Below are positions 24,083 to 36,900 of a stretch of 64,000 nt of DNA, in pieces. The DNA is from Pseudisothecium myosuroides (lineage: Eukaryota > Streptophyta > Bryopsida > Hypnales > Lembophyllaceae): NCBI GenBank assembly GCA_951799445.1, contig OX637296.1, positions 23,064,001 through 23,128,000 on the forward strand. Direction: 5' to 3'. A model generated the notes under the pieces. The model ran no database searches and was not told the DNA's origin. It worked only from the letters and a program-made list of their open reading frames with translations. How positions within the stretch are numbered: position 1 is the first letter of the stretch; each line of letters starts with the position of its first letter. The position numbers were made by a program, and so were the translations under genes.

Positions 24083-25951
24083 CCATGCATGGCCTCTTCT
24101 AGTCAGAGGTTGTTTTCTGCAGTGCGGTTCAGTAGGATTGGCAGCAACTTTGTAGTAGTTGTGATTGGCCATGGGAATGGGCATGCCTACACAACTTCAA
24201 TGCATACTCTATGCACTTGTGGAGACCGCAGCCCCAACTGCAACTCTCACTCTCCTAAGCTATAAGGAAACTTCCTTTCATCTTCAGGAGTTGATCAGGT
24301 GGAGATTGTAATCTAGATTTTGATGCTAGCAAACTAGCAAATTTAGTATTTGAGGAGAAGAACTCCAATGTGGAATTAAGAGTCTCACTAAATCTTTCTA
24401 AACCTCTTGCCTATGACAAGAGGACAATGGTCAAGGAATGTATTTTTGTCTAGCAGTGGAGGCTAGATTGTACACTAAGGTCCTTTTTGTTCCGAATCCT
24501 ATATCTTGAGAAAAATGTTGATTTTTGGGTGAAAGCAAGATATTCTGTGAAATTTTCACACCTCCCATGATTGAATCGAAGGCAACTTTCAAGTTTCTTC
24601 ATGGTTGAGAAAGCAAGTTTTAATTGGGTAGGTAAATGAAGGTAACTACCTTGCACGACTTCCATTTAGGAAATGAATTGTCCATCCCAGTTGGAACCTT
24701 CAAGGAGGAGCCGCAAGTTTTTTTGCTCGGCTTGGGGTTATGTGAGATAATTCAAATTTGAAGTTCGATTGTGGCAAATTGAAGGACATCCTTTAAATTT
24801 GATGATGCATGACTTTGTGATATGTGATATGTGCTAATGTGATGTTCTCTATCCAATATGTTAATGAATGTTGAAATTTGGAGCACCAAGTGCTACAACA
24901 CTTTATATAGCCACTTTGGCACTTCATCAAAAAATTAAAAAAAAAAGCGATGATGACAACCTGTCTTATTTGTGAAGTATGTGCACTCAGTTATCATCCT
25001 CTACCGCGCATAAGCTTAATTCGTGGGAAGGCGTGAAATTCAAGCCGTTGTAGGCCATGAAGTCTGTTTTGCTTGCTTCAGCATGAACCCTTCCCCGTTT
25101 CTTAGAGTTGCGTTGTGCACAGCAGCAGCCGACCATCGAAACTCAACATCAGATTGCGCACTCGATGGAAAATCTCAAAGATTGGATTGTGCAGATCGAA
25201 ATGACTCCTCAGATTCTTCACTGGAAGGCAGGAGTTTTATCAGAGTACTTCCGATTGTATGTGTTTGTCTAAGGAGGCGCTGGCGGATTAGACGAGTGAG
25301 GAGCTCGCGGTGTTATCGAGGGAGCTGCTGTCGATTTTGGTGGGGAAGACGCATTGTAGAACTGATTATCTCTCTCGCACAAGAAGAATCACTTCTATCC
25401 TTCAGGTAACTCTGGAAACATGCTAGTTTGGTTGGAATTTGGGTTGAGCCACGTACCTCAGTTACCCTAAAATAAAGTAGGACCTCCTTCAAGTAGTCAT
25501 CGAAGTTGTGAAATGAGATTCTTGTTCTCATGTCGTTGATAAATTCTCTAGCTACGGCCTTCAGAGAACATCAGCTCAGAATGCCTGTCCTTACTTTTGG
25601 GACTAGATTCCGGCCAACATTGTCACTCTGTCAACTGTATTGAGTGAATTTTCTAGTCACATTCTTTTTCTCTGCTATTCAAAGTGACATTGGAGACGTG
25701 CTACTGCAAACGAATATGAGGATGGTTCAAAATGAAGTTCATGAATTTCATTCTCAGGGTTCATGAATTTATTTTCTCCATTTTCTTTTATAATAACCAA
25801 AAATTTGTTGCTAAATCTGCATTCTTATTCCTTGGTGTGTGTCGCCTAATGTATCTGAAGCATATCGGTGATCAATCAAGATCTCTGGTTACAGTTATCA
25901 GAGAAAATCAGCTCACAATGTTTGCGTTTATTGTGTGTTTGAAGCCATCAG
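24083..25951. other. 3' flank of kinase copy 1 with exon-like unassigned segments
   Basis: No full gene is recognised. 25080-25405 (parallel in copy 2 at 39425-39789) is less AT-rich, has an open stretch including MENLKDWIVQIE, and ends at a donor-like CTTCAG|GTAACT. Another open stretch near 25682-25758 includes DIGDVLLQTNMRM. These could be leading exons of the COMMD4-like fragment or of a separate small gene. Stops between them in both copies prevent a model. Confidence 0.35.
24845..24945 (+). repeat. Dispersed repeat, first of three copies
   Basis: The phrase TATCCAATATG, TGAATGTTGAAATTTGGAGC and CACTTTGGCACTTCAT recurs at 39107-39182 (part of the segmental duplication) and, diverged, at 61520-61597, outside it. 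Each copy is followed by an A-rich run. The third copy shows that it is a mobile or ancient dispersed unit. Confidence 0.7.
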
Positions 25952-26373
25952 CAGGAGTGAAGGTGCTAGTGAAGTACATCATTCAACGGATCGCTGAAAG
26001 TGATTTTGATGTAAGCTATTCTAACCCTCCATTGACAAATTTCCTCGAATGATTCTTTTGCTAAGATTTTGTTTATACGATATTCAGCGCAGTATGAAAA
26101 TGCATAGAAAATCACAACTGACACATCTCTTGGTAAGAAATTTCTCCCATGCTTCTAAGTCTTACCTTATCAATTATTTTCCTATGGCTGCAGTCGTGAA
26201 ATGCTGACATTATGGAGACGTGAAATACTTGTGTGATGCTTATGTGAGGGGTCTCAGATGCAATGGCGTGCACTGCAGTCCTTCATTTCATGGTCTCAAA
26301 TGCTGCCAAGTTTGATGTAGAAGATTCTACTCTTATTCGTGACTTGCAACAACTTGGATTACCCATGCCAAAG
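25952..26373 (+). pseudogene. COMMD4-like gene fragment, copy 1, with premature stop
   Basis: Three short exons with matching phases are 25952-26010 (VKVLVKYIIQRIAESDFD), 26093-26132 (YENA, stop, KITTDTS) and 26258-26373 (AVLHFMVSNAAKFDVED and LQQLGLPMPK). This matches the helical N-terminal half of COMMD4. In COMMD proteins this half precedes the COMM domain and the complex acts with CCDC22/CCDC93 in endosomal recycling. TAG at 26105-26107 replaces the TTG seen in copy 2. No COMM domain is found downstream, where DNA is AT-rich, so the fragment is truncated as well. First-exon sequence is not identified. Confidence 0.68.
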
Positions 26374-27217
26374 GTTAGTAATTTTGAAGGATACTTTCAT
26401 TATTACCACTTTTGGGTGATTGCAAGAAACAATTATCCCTATTTTGTGTCACACCCTACATATTTTTTGTTTTTGTTTTTGGCCATAACTTTTGCGTTCT
26501 AGCTTCAAATGACTCAAGATTTATAGGTGAGGTACTCGTCACTATTATACACCTTGCCTAATTTTTTTTGTAATTTTCAAAAATGTTTTACTATCCAAAA
26601 ATAGCCCCCAATAATATGTCACCAATGCCAATTTGGGGGGGTTTAGTACTATTTAGTATCCAAAAAAATAAATTTGGAGCTAAAATTTGGAGATGGTCTT
26701 CTAATGTACTTGTAGCTATTGTTCAAAGGAATTCTAAAAATACTTAATTCATGGTGTAGAAGTCCACAAAGTGAGCTTCATTCAACTTGCATTCTAAAAC
26801 ATATAAAATAAATTTTTGGTAGTTTTTTTGGTAAATGAACATCTTTATAGAGTTGTTACAAATGACCAATTTTTTTTTTCTTTATTTAAATTTTTTTCCT
26901 ATTTTTAACTAATTTAAACATCATAGTATCCATTTTCTTGAGTTGTGGCACTTTCCTAGTTCTCCTACTTAGAGAATTTTCCGAGGCTTTTTTTTTGTGG
27001 TTACCTTCATCTTAAAGGTATACACATTAGCTATATTTTTTTTAAATATTAAAAGTTATTTTTCTAATTTTAAAGTACTCCAAGAAAAATTATGAGTATT
27101 GTTACAAAACGCAACAAATAGTACAAGTGTTTTCTGCAATTGCCATTTTCACATTTTATGCATAGCTGTTTTGAAGATTATATAATATCACTTGCTAGCT
27201 TGTTTTCAAAAATAGTA
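26374..27217. repeat. AT-rich non-coding DNA with dispersed repeat
   Basis: Shared with 41081-42060 in the second duplicate and, in inverted form, with part of 13460-14160. No coding region. Copy 1 keeps about 90 bases near 27025-27110 that copy 2 lacks. Confidence 0.6.
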
Positions 27218-27768
27218 CTACCTCTGTTCCAAAATGATCTTCTTGTTGGACAAAGTATTCCAGATTAAGGCAAAGAATAACATTTAAAGAACCAAATTAT
27301 TGCTATAAATAGATTTTGGTATACTCCTAGCATTCTAGAAACTTTGAATTCCTTTTCAAAATATAGTTTTGGAATATTTAAAAGTAGAATTTTTTGGACA
27401 TTTTCAAAGATCACCAGGGGTCAATTAGTTGTTGAGTGTGAGGTCGTCATTTTGTGGGCATTTAGTATATGCCTAAGCCCACGTGTGGCCCTTTGTTCTA
27501 CCTCCCAAAGCTTAATCTCCTCCAATTGGAAAATATTCAAAGAAATGCAAAAAATAAGAACAAACAGTGTTGATGGACCCCATTAATTGTTTCATTTGTC
27601 TTTTGAGTGATGATTGCATGGATGGAGAGGGAACTACTACTTAGAGTTGTTTTGTTGGTCCCAAATAGCAATCAAAAGCCAATTTGCAAGGTCACAAAGT
27701 ACAACAAGAAGATCATTTTGGGACAAAAAATTAAGGCCAATAGGAAGATCATTTTGGGACGGAGGGAG
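27218..27768. mobile_element. Stowaway-like (Tc1/mariner) MITE, present only in copy 1
   Basis: The ends are inverted: CTACCTCTGTTCCAAAATGA on the left and TCATTTTGGGACGGAGGGAG on the right, the classic plant Stowaway/mariner terminus. It follows TA at 27216-27217; the right flank reads AA where copy 2 has a single uninterrupted GTATGATTTT at the matching site (42055-42064), consistent with a mutated TA duplication. Length is 551 bases with no transposase frame. A second internal GATCATTTTGGGAC near 27710 suggests a partial nested or slipped end. Confidence 0.85.
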
Positions 27769-29520
27769 AATGATTTTTCATTGGTCTTAGTGGCTTCACT
27801 CTTGTAGATTTAAAAAATTGTATGGATCACGTGTCTTGTGGAACAACATGCTTCTAATATTTGGTGGTTGATTGCAAAAAATACCTGTCCTATTTTCCGT
27901 CACCTATTCAATACAGAAGTTATTTTATACTATAAGTATTGCAAAAATGATTGAATGAACACGAAAGTTAGAAGTAAGCTTCCTATAGCAATAGAAAATT
28001 TACTTGAATTATTTCAATTTTTTCAAAATTAATTCAATAAGTGAGATTGAATTTCAAATATATGTCATACATATGATTTTGGTGGGTTTTAGTACTATTG
28101 AGTACCTATTTTGAAGAGTTGCATTGTTAAATTTGGTAGGCTAGCTCTTCTAATAGAAATACACCTTTTTCAAGAGAGGGATTTTTAAAAACAAGTGTAT
28201 TTTACATTGGCCTAAAGTGTGCTATATTCAAGTTGATTTTATGTTGAATTAAAAATGCCTATTTAGTTCTAACTTTGATCTTCTTTCTTTGCTCTTATTG
28301 ACAACAATGGTCACTTTTAAAATAAAATTTTCAAGTGCATTTTTTTATTTTTAAAAATAGAAATGTGGAAGTCTCATTTTCTAGCCTAAATTGTAGCCCA
28401 TGGTTCAAAATAGTACTTCAGGATACACAAAAAAGATTCGATTATACTATTAGAGGCCTACAGTGCCTCCAATCTGTCAATGTGAACTATTTTTTATGGC
28501 AAATTAAGTATTGCCAATGATATATTAATGAATATCACAAGTTGTCAAAACAATAAATTGGAAATCTAACTGACCATCCAGATTTCATATTCAACTTCCT
28601 CTTTCCTCAGCCCTGACCAAGTTGCTGGAATCAACAAGTTAGTTTTGGTGTGGTAGCTTCTTCTTTCCTCAACCCAAACCAAGTTGTTGGAATCAACAAG
28701 TCAATTTTGATATGGCAATTTTTTCTATTTTCCAAAATTAGGACATTGTCACTCTAGAATTGAATTCTTCATAGGGGGAATTGTGAAACTTCTTTGGAGA
28801 TGTTTGTTGAAGGAAAGATGTGCATATTGATGTTCCCTACATATCTCCACAATTGAATTTAAAAAATTCACCATTAATTGTTTTCAATAAAATACTATGT
28901 AAAACCATGAAAATTGACTTTAAAAATTCACCAAAAATGGAGTTTTGCTTTTTTGAAGTTGAAATTTGATATTCATGATTAGAACTATATAGGAATGCAA
29001 TGATGCAAGAATTGCATAAAAATTGTGAAAAGCAGTGTTTGAAAATGGGAGCGTTTGTGTGGGAACAAAAGGGGGCGACAAGACTTGTGTCCCCCCATTG
29101 TACAGTAGGACCGAACTGAAGGATTCAACTACAATAGTGGTATTTTTCCATCTGGGAATTTAGAGAAAATTAAGTTGTCGACTGTTTTTTCTACACTACA
29201 ACATTCCAAAACACATCTTTCTCCTTATTTTAATAATTTCAATCTTTTACAAAGAGCAGCAAGCACTTACTGCACACCTTCTTCCAGGTGTTTGGGAAAA
29301 GTTGGGGAATCTACATGATTGAGCAAGTTGACGAAGAGGTACACATTAGAAAAAAATCCACCCCTTGGGTGGGTCCTTCCCTTTGCAAAGGGGCTGTGAA
29401 TTCCCCGCAATGGAACTCAGAGTCCCTTTGAGGGACAATGGCCACTATTCATCATCAATGATGAATAGTGGCTACAATAAAAAAATATTTAAAAATTTAA
29501 AAATTTTAATAAAAAATAAA

Positions 29521-29566
<46 letters not shown>

Positions 29567-30916
29567 TAATAATTCAGGCTGATGAAGATAATTTCGGCCA
29601 CATCAAATTTGGGAATTTTAAAATTTCATATTTAGTTTAATATTAATATTTTTAATATTTTCAAAATTATACAGAGTATTATTTAATTGTTCCGCACAGA
29701 TCAAACCCTCCAATTCGTTGGACGAAAGAAATTTTAAAAAATAAAAAATTAAAATTAAAAAAAACTTCTTTTTTTTTTCAATTTTTTTTTTTCGTTTTTT
29801 CAGCCAGGCATTCCCTGCTGTCCGGGAACTCACGTCCCTCCACAGGGCTCATATTGGATTTTATTTGTGGTTTAGTTGAGAGTTTGAGCTAGTCAAACTC
29901 CTTCCCTCCGGAGTCAAGCCAATGTTGTGCAGGCTTGTGGCTATTGATTGATAAAGAAAAACTTGCTAGGTTACTTTGTACTCTAATTTGAAAATTCAAA
30001 TAATTTTTTTAATTAAACTATTTATAGCTATTCAAACCTTGGACATGCAACTATGAAAGATTGATTTTATAAATACAGTATAGAATGATTCCATAATTTG
30101 GGTTAGATTATAATGTTCCACACTAAAATATACACCTATGATGAAAATTTCAAGATTTTCAAGCATATATTGAGTATTTGATATGAATTTTCTTCAATAA
30201 TACTTTAAAAAATCACAACAATTTCAAATTCTCACAAAAAAATTTGAAAATTTGAAATCTGAGTTCACAGTAACCACAAGGGTACTTGCTGGCAACTTGT
30301 TAACTTTTCCGAATTTGCTATCACGCTATCCTTTAGATTCGTCGGTAAGCGTGGAAGGAGGAGAGAGAATTCTACCGATATTGGTGAAGAATACACTGGA
30401 GAAGCAGCATAAAAGTGGTTTCTATATTTCGACCCTGTTGACTCTTGTCACCCACCGATACATATAAGGAGGCCCTAAAGAATAAGTTACACATGCTCCC
30501 GGCTACTGCGAACTGTTTGAAGTCGATTGCCAGCTGCTTCTGTATGCCCGTGCCTGCTTGCAATTGATCACTTCGTGTCGAGAAGAGATATTACGCGTGC
30601 GGTCTTGTATTGAATGCATGCAGTTCTAGTACTTAGACAAGTACGTCTCTTAGTACAGTATGGAAATTAAGGTAGTTCGATCTTTTGGTCTTTCGCTCAG
30701 CACGAATGAGCAAGAGTGAACGTTGATGGTGTCAGTGGAAACTAGATACTGTGAAGTTCAACTTAGATGGTGTCAGTACTATGCATGCTAGAGGCTAGAT
30801 TTTGCTGCTTTGAAATTGTCCTTACAGGGAATATCATTTGGCCGTGTGTCTTACTCTAGCTACCCTGGCCTCTGTTGCCCCTTTTTGGAATTTGCAACAG
30901 AGCGCCGTGAGCCAAA
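27769..30916. other. Intergenic DNA between kinase copies
   Basis: To 28255 this is shared with copy 2 (up to 42531); beyond that it has no second copy in the window. 28595-28730 holds a two-unit imperfect tandem repeat of about 66 bases (CCAAGTTG.TGGAATCAACAA in each). 29390-29475 includes a hairpin around CACTATTCATCATCAATGAT. 30250-30900 is less AT-rich and should include the promoter and leader of the intact kinase; no TATA box could be fixed with confidence. Confidence 0.5.
29519..29561 (+). repeat. (AAT)n microsatellite
   Basis: About 14 perfect AAT units within an A/T-rich tract (29490-29570). The poly-asparagine open frame over it is an artefact. Confidence 0.95.
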
Positions 30917-33900
30917 ATGGGTGCGTGCAATGTGAAGTGCCGATTTCTGTTTGGGGGTCTTTTTGTCCTTCTGCTATTCCTCGAAACTGGCAGTTTTGTT
31001 AAAGGGGAAAATTACACACTCCTTTATGATCCTCTTGAACGTACGTCTCCAGAACTTGAAAATTGGAAATGATTCTTTTGAAGTGGCCTGGTTTGGTCTT
31101 GGGATGGGATGGCCATGCCAGTGATACTTACTGCCGAGTTTTCGGCTGTTTCCAGTACTGACTAGCATCAATCTTTCTTCTGCATCATTCCCAAAGTTCG
31201 ATTCAGCAAGTTGGTTGTTCATCTATGGGCCTTCACTGCTGAAATTTCTTTTTCTCTGAAATTTGTAGAGGATGCGCTTCACGCAGTCTGGGAAGCATGG
31301 CAGAATACCTCGGATAAGGGAAGTAACCTGGCAGGCTGGAATTTTGCGAAAAACAAATATTGCGAGTATTGGGATCCAAATTCGATGAATTCGCCCAATT
31401 GGCAAGGAGTGCAGTGCTCGGGGTACTGTAACAACACTGATGATAATTGCACAGTGATGGGAGTTTACATAAGTGGCTTGTAAGCATTCTAACTTCTATT
31501 CTTTCTCAAAAATCGATGTAGTTGGGTTCGTATGCATCCTCTTAAGACAACAGTAAACGTCAATTTCTTTAAATTGGCGGAATTCCTTTACTTTTGCACC
31601 TTTCAGAACACCTGTTTGAAAACATAAATCCATACCTCTCATGATGTACACGTATGTCCCAACTTATTGCGCCGGAATTGCGCCACTTTAACAAAATTGA
31701 CGTTGGTACTAGTAATGAAGTAGAGAATCCTCATGACATTGAACATCCTGAACTTAGTGGCCTGGTGTTTTTCAGTCTTTTCTAGAATGGAACTTTGCTG
31801 CAAATTCTTCAGTGTACTGTATTCTCGAAAAACACTCCGAATTGTTGTCAAGGTACTTTTAATGGCTAACAGAGATATTGTGTTCATAATGGAATGTCAA
31901 TGGACAGGGTTTTATCTAATGCATCGATTGTGGGGATTTTGCCACCAGAGATTGGAAACTTCTCTGGTCTCTTAAACTTGTAAGTTCACTTATCTACCAC
32001 ATAATTTAGGATTTCCTTCCAAGTTCAGCAAAATCAATTTCACGTTTTGGGTAACTTGACATGTCAAGCTAAACACTTGGGGGGGAGGGGGAGGGGGAGG
32101 GGGAGGGACGTACTTACCCTCAATTTTCACCCTCACCTGGGGCAGGATTTTGTGAAAGGGCCCAGGTCTCAGAAACATCTTTGGTTCTGGCAACAACCAA
32201 AATCATAGTCTCAAGTGAAAATTATGAGATATTTCTAAGATGAAAATGACTTGCAAGTTTGACCATTGGCCAAATTCGTTGTATAGGCGCCATAATTGAA
32301 AGCGCCAAAATTGTGTCATTCAGCTGCAGAAAGCTCTCAAAATTGTCAATTTCGTTAAATTCGTTGTGGTCCTGGAAGCCAAAAATTGTGATCTTCATCT
32401 ACAGAACTCCAAAAATAAGGACGGTATAGATTTGCTTTTCAGGTAGCACTCCCTAAAAAGTGCCAAAGTCGTGAAATTCCGCTTATTTAACGAAATTGAG
32501 GTTTAACCCCTAAAGGACTTGATCCATTGTGAAATGGTCAACCATCATGTTTGAGCTAAATTTTGCCTTTTAAATCGTGTTCAAACAACAATTTTATATT
32601 TTCATTACTTGAAACTATGAATGGCGTATCATAGAGGAAATTTTCAATTTGTTTCATGAAAAATTGTAATTGCTATCATTTTTTTTGCAAAAATTGAACA
32701 TAAATAAGTTAAAATAGCAAAAGAAATCCAAACTATTACTTGAAATTTTCTCAAGAGGTATAGGTAGCATTGGAGATTAGCGTGAAATTTTTTCAATTGG
32801 TTATTTTATTTTTTACACCCAAAATAGCCACAACAAAGACCTTGAAGTCAAATTCAACTATCAAACCAAGTTTACCCTTTTATTTAATTGATGTATAAAA
32901 TTTTGATATTTTTTATTGGTAGACACATTCATTTTCTACAAATGATGTTTTTTTCAATAAATTTGATGGAAAAATCAAATTATTGTGATTTTTTAAATTT
33001 AAAGGTAGAAATAAAATTATATCAATTAGAATAAATATTAAAATAATCTGTAATTATTATCATAAATGAAAGATAGAATGAAAAACATAATTTTGTAGTC
33101 TAAAGTTAAAATACATTTTAAGAATAGAAAATATGAATGAAAAATTTACCAATCTATGTTATTTGGATTCTAACACTTAGAGCTTTCAATTGCAATAATT
33201 CTTCTAATTTGTGACATTTTTCAAAATTTTCAAATGGAGTAGAAACAAAACTTGTCAAGCTTCATTTTCTAAGTTTAAAAGACATACCAAAAATGAATAT
33301 TTTGAAAGTTACAATCAGGGTTGACCAAGGCGCATCCACTTTTTGGATGCACGGTCCTTAAAGGGTTTAAACTATGACTGCTATGGAATTACGTTTCAAG
33401 ACGCCACCTTGAAAGAGGCGTTGTCGTGAATATGCGCCAATACAACGAAATTGACGTCACCAAACATGAAACCTTCTCAGACCTTTTCGTCTTATTAGGG
33501 GTTAATTTCTCCTATGTAAATTATTTTCCAATTGCTGATCAGTGCACTTATGTCAACGAATATGTGCAGGGAGTTGACTGGAAATCCAAACCTCACTGGT
33601 CCTCTCCCTCAAGAAGTCCAAAATACATGGATAAATGTTTTGTAAGTATTACTATATTCTTTACTACATTCTCCTTAGATTACTGTCAACCTCAAGAGAA
33701 TGTGCAAGTATCTTTGAGACTTCCGCATCTAGCTCTCTTTGCAATATTGATCATTCTTATGTAATTGTCAAACCAAGGCTAACACTGAGGGATTAAATCC
33801 CCGGAGATTAATTCTCTCAGTATACCATCAGCTGTAATGATGAATCAAATTGTGCCTGAATTTGACTTAGGGATGTCCACGACAATGCTTTCAACGACAC

Positions 33901-36900
33901 GATTCCAAGTCTGCCGCTTTTCTGGAATCTTCTGAAATTGTGAGTGATCTGCCTCATCCTTGAAGAGCCTTAACAATTTAAGCTGAAGTTCTTGTCGCAA
34001 GATCGAATTATATTATCCAACTAAATTGATCCAGGCTCCGCAGACGGAGTCAGTCGCTGAGCAAACATAACACTGTAAAGAAGAGAAAGCTTTACTAGGT
34101 GAATTTATCAAATTGGGCTTGTAATGAGAAATAGCTATGCATTTCACTAACACCCAGTGTATTCTGCCCATTCAACAGAGACTTGAGTGGCAATGAGTTC
34201 ACAGGACCCTATCCATTTGAACAGTTCCACACCATGAATTCCCTCGAAGAACTCAGCATTAGTGGTAATCGTCTGTATGGACCAATCCAAGCGGATGCAT
34301 TTACAAAAAAAGCGGAACTAAGATTTCTGTAAGGCCCTTAGTTTGATCTCTAGGTTTTTTCTTGTTTTGAAGTTGCACAAAATACCCAGTTATTCTTGCA
34401 TCATACGAGCTTTGTCAATCTGGGTTTCATTCAATGTTGGTGACAAACCGGCTTGTTTCTACTAATCAGGGACATATCTGACAACTCTTTCACTGGCACT
34501 TTGACAAACCTCACTTCCATGCACCGTCTGACGAATTTGTAAGCTTGCTCCACCCCATCTAGTTCGCTGACTTTCGATATCCACATGCAAATATCTGCTG
34601 TTGGTGACCGTGATAAAATCAAACTTTGTACTAAAGTTTGTTACTGGATATGCAGGGCTGTCTCTGGGAATCAGTTTGAGGGGCCGTTGCCAGATCTCAC
34701 AGGGATTTCCACACTATATTATGTGTACGTCTCACTCTCTGCACGCTAAGATGGTTGATCCTACACTCAGTCTTCCTAGACTAAATTCTTCAAAAAATGA
34801 GTGGTTTGGAACTTAGTATGTCTCAATAAAATTTTCATATGCAACATACTTACATGCCGCCATTCCGCAACTTTGGCGCTTTTACAGTTCAGACGGAGCA
34901 GTCTGAAATCTATATCTGTCCTAGATGGTTCAGACCACGTCGTTTGAAAATGGCGTATAAAATATCACCATTTTAATGAAATTCGCCATGTGATCTGTAT
35001 GTGTGGATATGGTGCAGGGATTTGGGCAGGAACAGATTCACCGGGACGGCAAACTTGGTGGATATATTTGATCTGAATGCAAGCATTGCACTGGCTATTG
35101 TGGACTTGTCTCACAATCAACTTACTGGTCCTCTCCCATCCTGGAATGCCTCAAGCCTTGGCTCTGTGGAGAAACTGTAAGCTGCACACCCTGTTCCACT
35201 TACCCCAGTTAGGCTTTCATTGGACCGTAGCATCAATTCTTGCAACAGCTGAGATACAGATCAATCAGCATTATTTTTATAAATTTCTGTTCTCATGACA
35301 TTAGATCGCTGAGTTTAGCTGCCAAGTGAGGACAGGAAATGAGATGGCACTTGAGTCTCTGCTTGCAAGCCTGACCTCAAAAGTATTTGCCAGGTACCTA
35401 GACAACAACAATCTTACAGGAACACTCGACATTTTGAACATGTTTCATCATGGATTACTTCAAGATAAATACTCAACTGTCGACTCATCTGAGAAGTTGG
35501 GGATTATGAGTTTGAGAAACAATAGCATCCAGCATGTAATTTCGAACAGTGACATCATCGCTAACACCACTACTGTGTTCATGTAAGTACAAATCTGTGG
35601 CCATTAGTTTGTCGCAATGAATATCTAAATCCCGTGGAATACCTTTCACCAGCAAGATGCTATCATGCTCGTTTTGGCAGTTCATTTGTTTGATAATGGT
35701 CACTATTTCACTGATATTCTGCAGACTACAGGGGAATCCATATTGTGATAACTTTGACTCCAACGATGATACCCACAGATGCTACTGTTCACAAGTCTGC
35801 TTTGTAACATCACGTAAGTGCCATGACTGGAGTGTAACGCAGATTGACGATTGATCACATGAGAGCCTTTCTCCAATTCGGATGTGCAAGGGCAATACAT
35901 TATTTGTTTTCTAATTGAATGTTCACCAACAGAAAATTTATTGCCTTCTTTCGTTTGCAGCAAAGTCGGACAACCACAAGATTATCATCATTTCAGCCAT
36001 TACCAGTGTTGGTGCGGTGGTGTTGATACTGCTGATTATTGTGGGGGCTATACTTCTCAAAAACCGAAGATACAAACGGTATCTCCAACTTCAATTCGAA
36101 CAAAGTGAGTACCTCTGAGTGAAATCATTTGTATCCTTGCGCATGCATGCAGTTGCACAGTGGCCAATTTCATTAAAATGGCGGTATTCCGTTAATTTGG
36201 CACTTTTAGCAGTTCAGACCGCACAGTCTGAACTGTTTTTTCTGTACCAAAATCTATAACTGGACTAGATTTTTGAAATCTACACCGGTCCTAGATATCT
36301 GAAATCTATAATAAACCTAGATTTTTCAGACTGTGCGGTCTAATATCTATATCAATCCTAGAATTCTGAAAACTAAAATTGACCTAGATGTTAGCAATGT
36401 ACACTTATCCTAGATGTCAAGGTGTGAAAATTGCACATGGAATACCGCCATTTTAGTAAAATTTGCCATGTCACTTCTTCATAGTCTCTTCTTCATAGTC
36501 TCTAGATTCAAACGATCTCTTTGGTGTCATTCATTCCCTTTACCACGATTCAGAATTCGAGGAGTTCGACGTGAAGCCCACTATATTCTCCTACAATGAG
36601 CTGCGGGGTGCCACACGAGACTTTCATCGAGACATGAAGTTGGGGGAGGGCGCCTATGGAGCAGTGTACAAGGTGCCCCAAACCGCCACTTAGTACATTA
36701 TTTATTCGAATGTCAACCGTCCACATGGACAGTAAGCACCATTTCTAACTGATGTAGTCGTTTACAACTCACACCATAATTTGGAGTGCTGACTTTGGAA
36801 TAAACTTTAATCTGCAGGGTGTGCTACCAAGTGGAAACGTGGTGGCCGTGAAGCAGCTGTTCGTCAAAACAGCCCAAGGCCACGACGAATTCTTGAATGA

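Larger units (their letters stand above)
21620..28255 (+). repeat. Segmental duplication, copy 1
   Basis: Near-identical in order and sequence to 35551-42531. It covers the end of the last LRR exon, the transmembrane and kinase exons, the 3' flank, the COMMD4-like fragment and AT-rich DNA. Differences are mostly discrete transposon insertions or gaps. Copy 1 alone has the Stowaway-like element at 27218-27768 and an extra stretch near 27025-27110. Both outer borders of the two-copy block abut pieces of the same LTR family. Confidence 0.93.

Noticed and set aside
29365..29640. Open frame with a long asparagine run
   Set aside because: Caused by the (AAT)n microsatellite.
31990..32196. Minus frame with a poly-proline run
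   Set aside because: Caused by the GGGGGA tract in an intron of the kinase.
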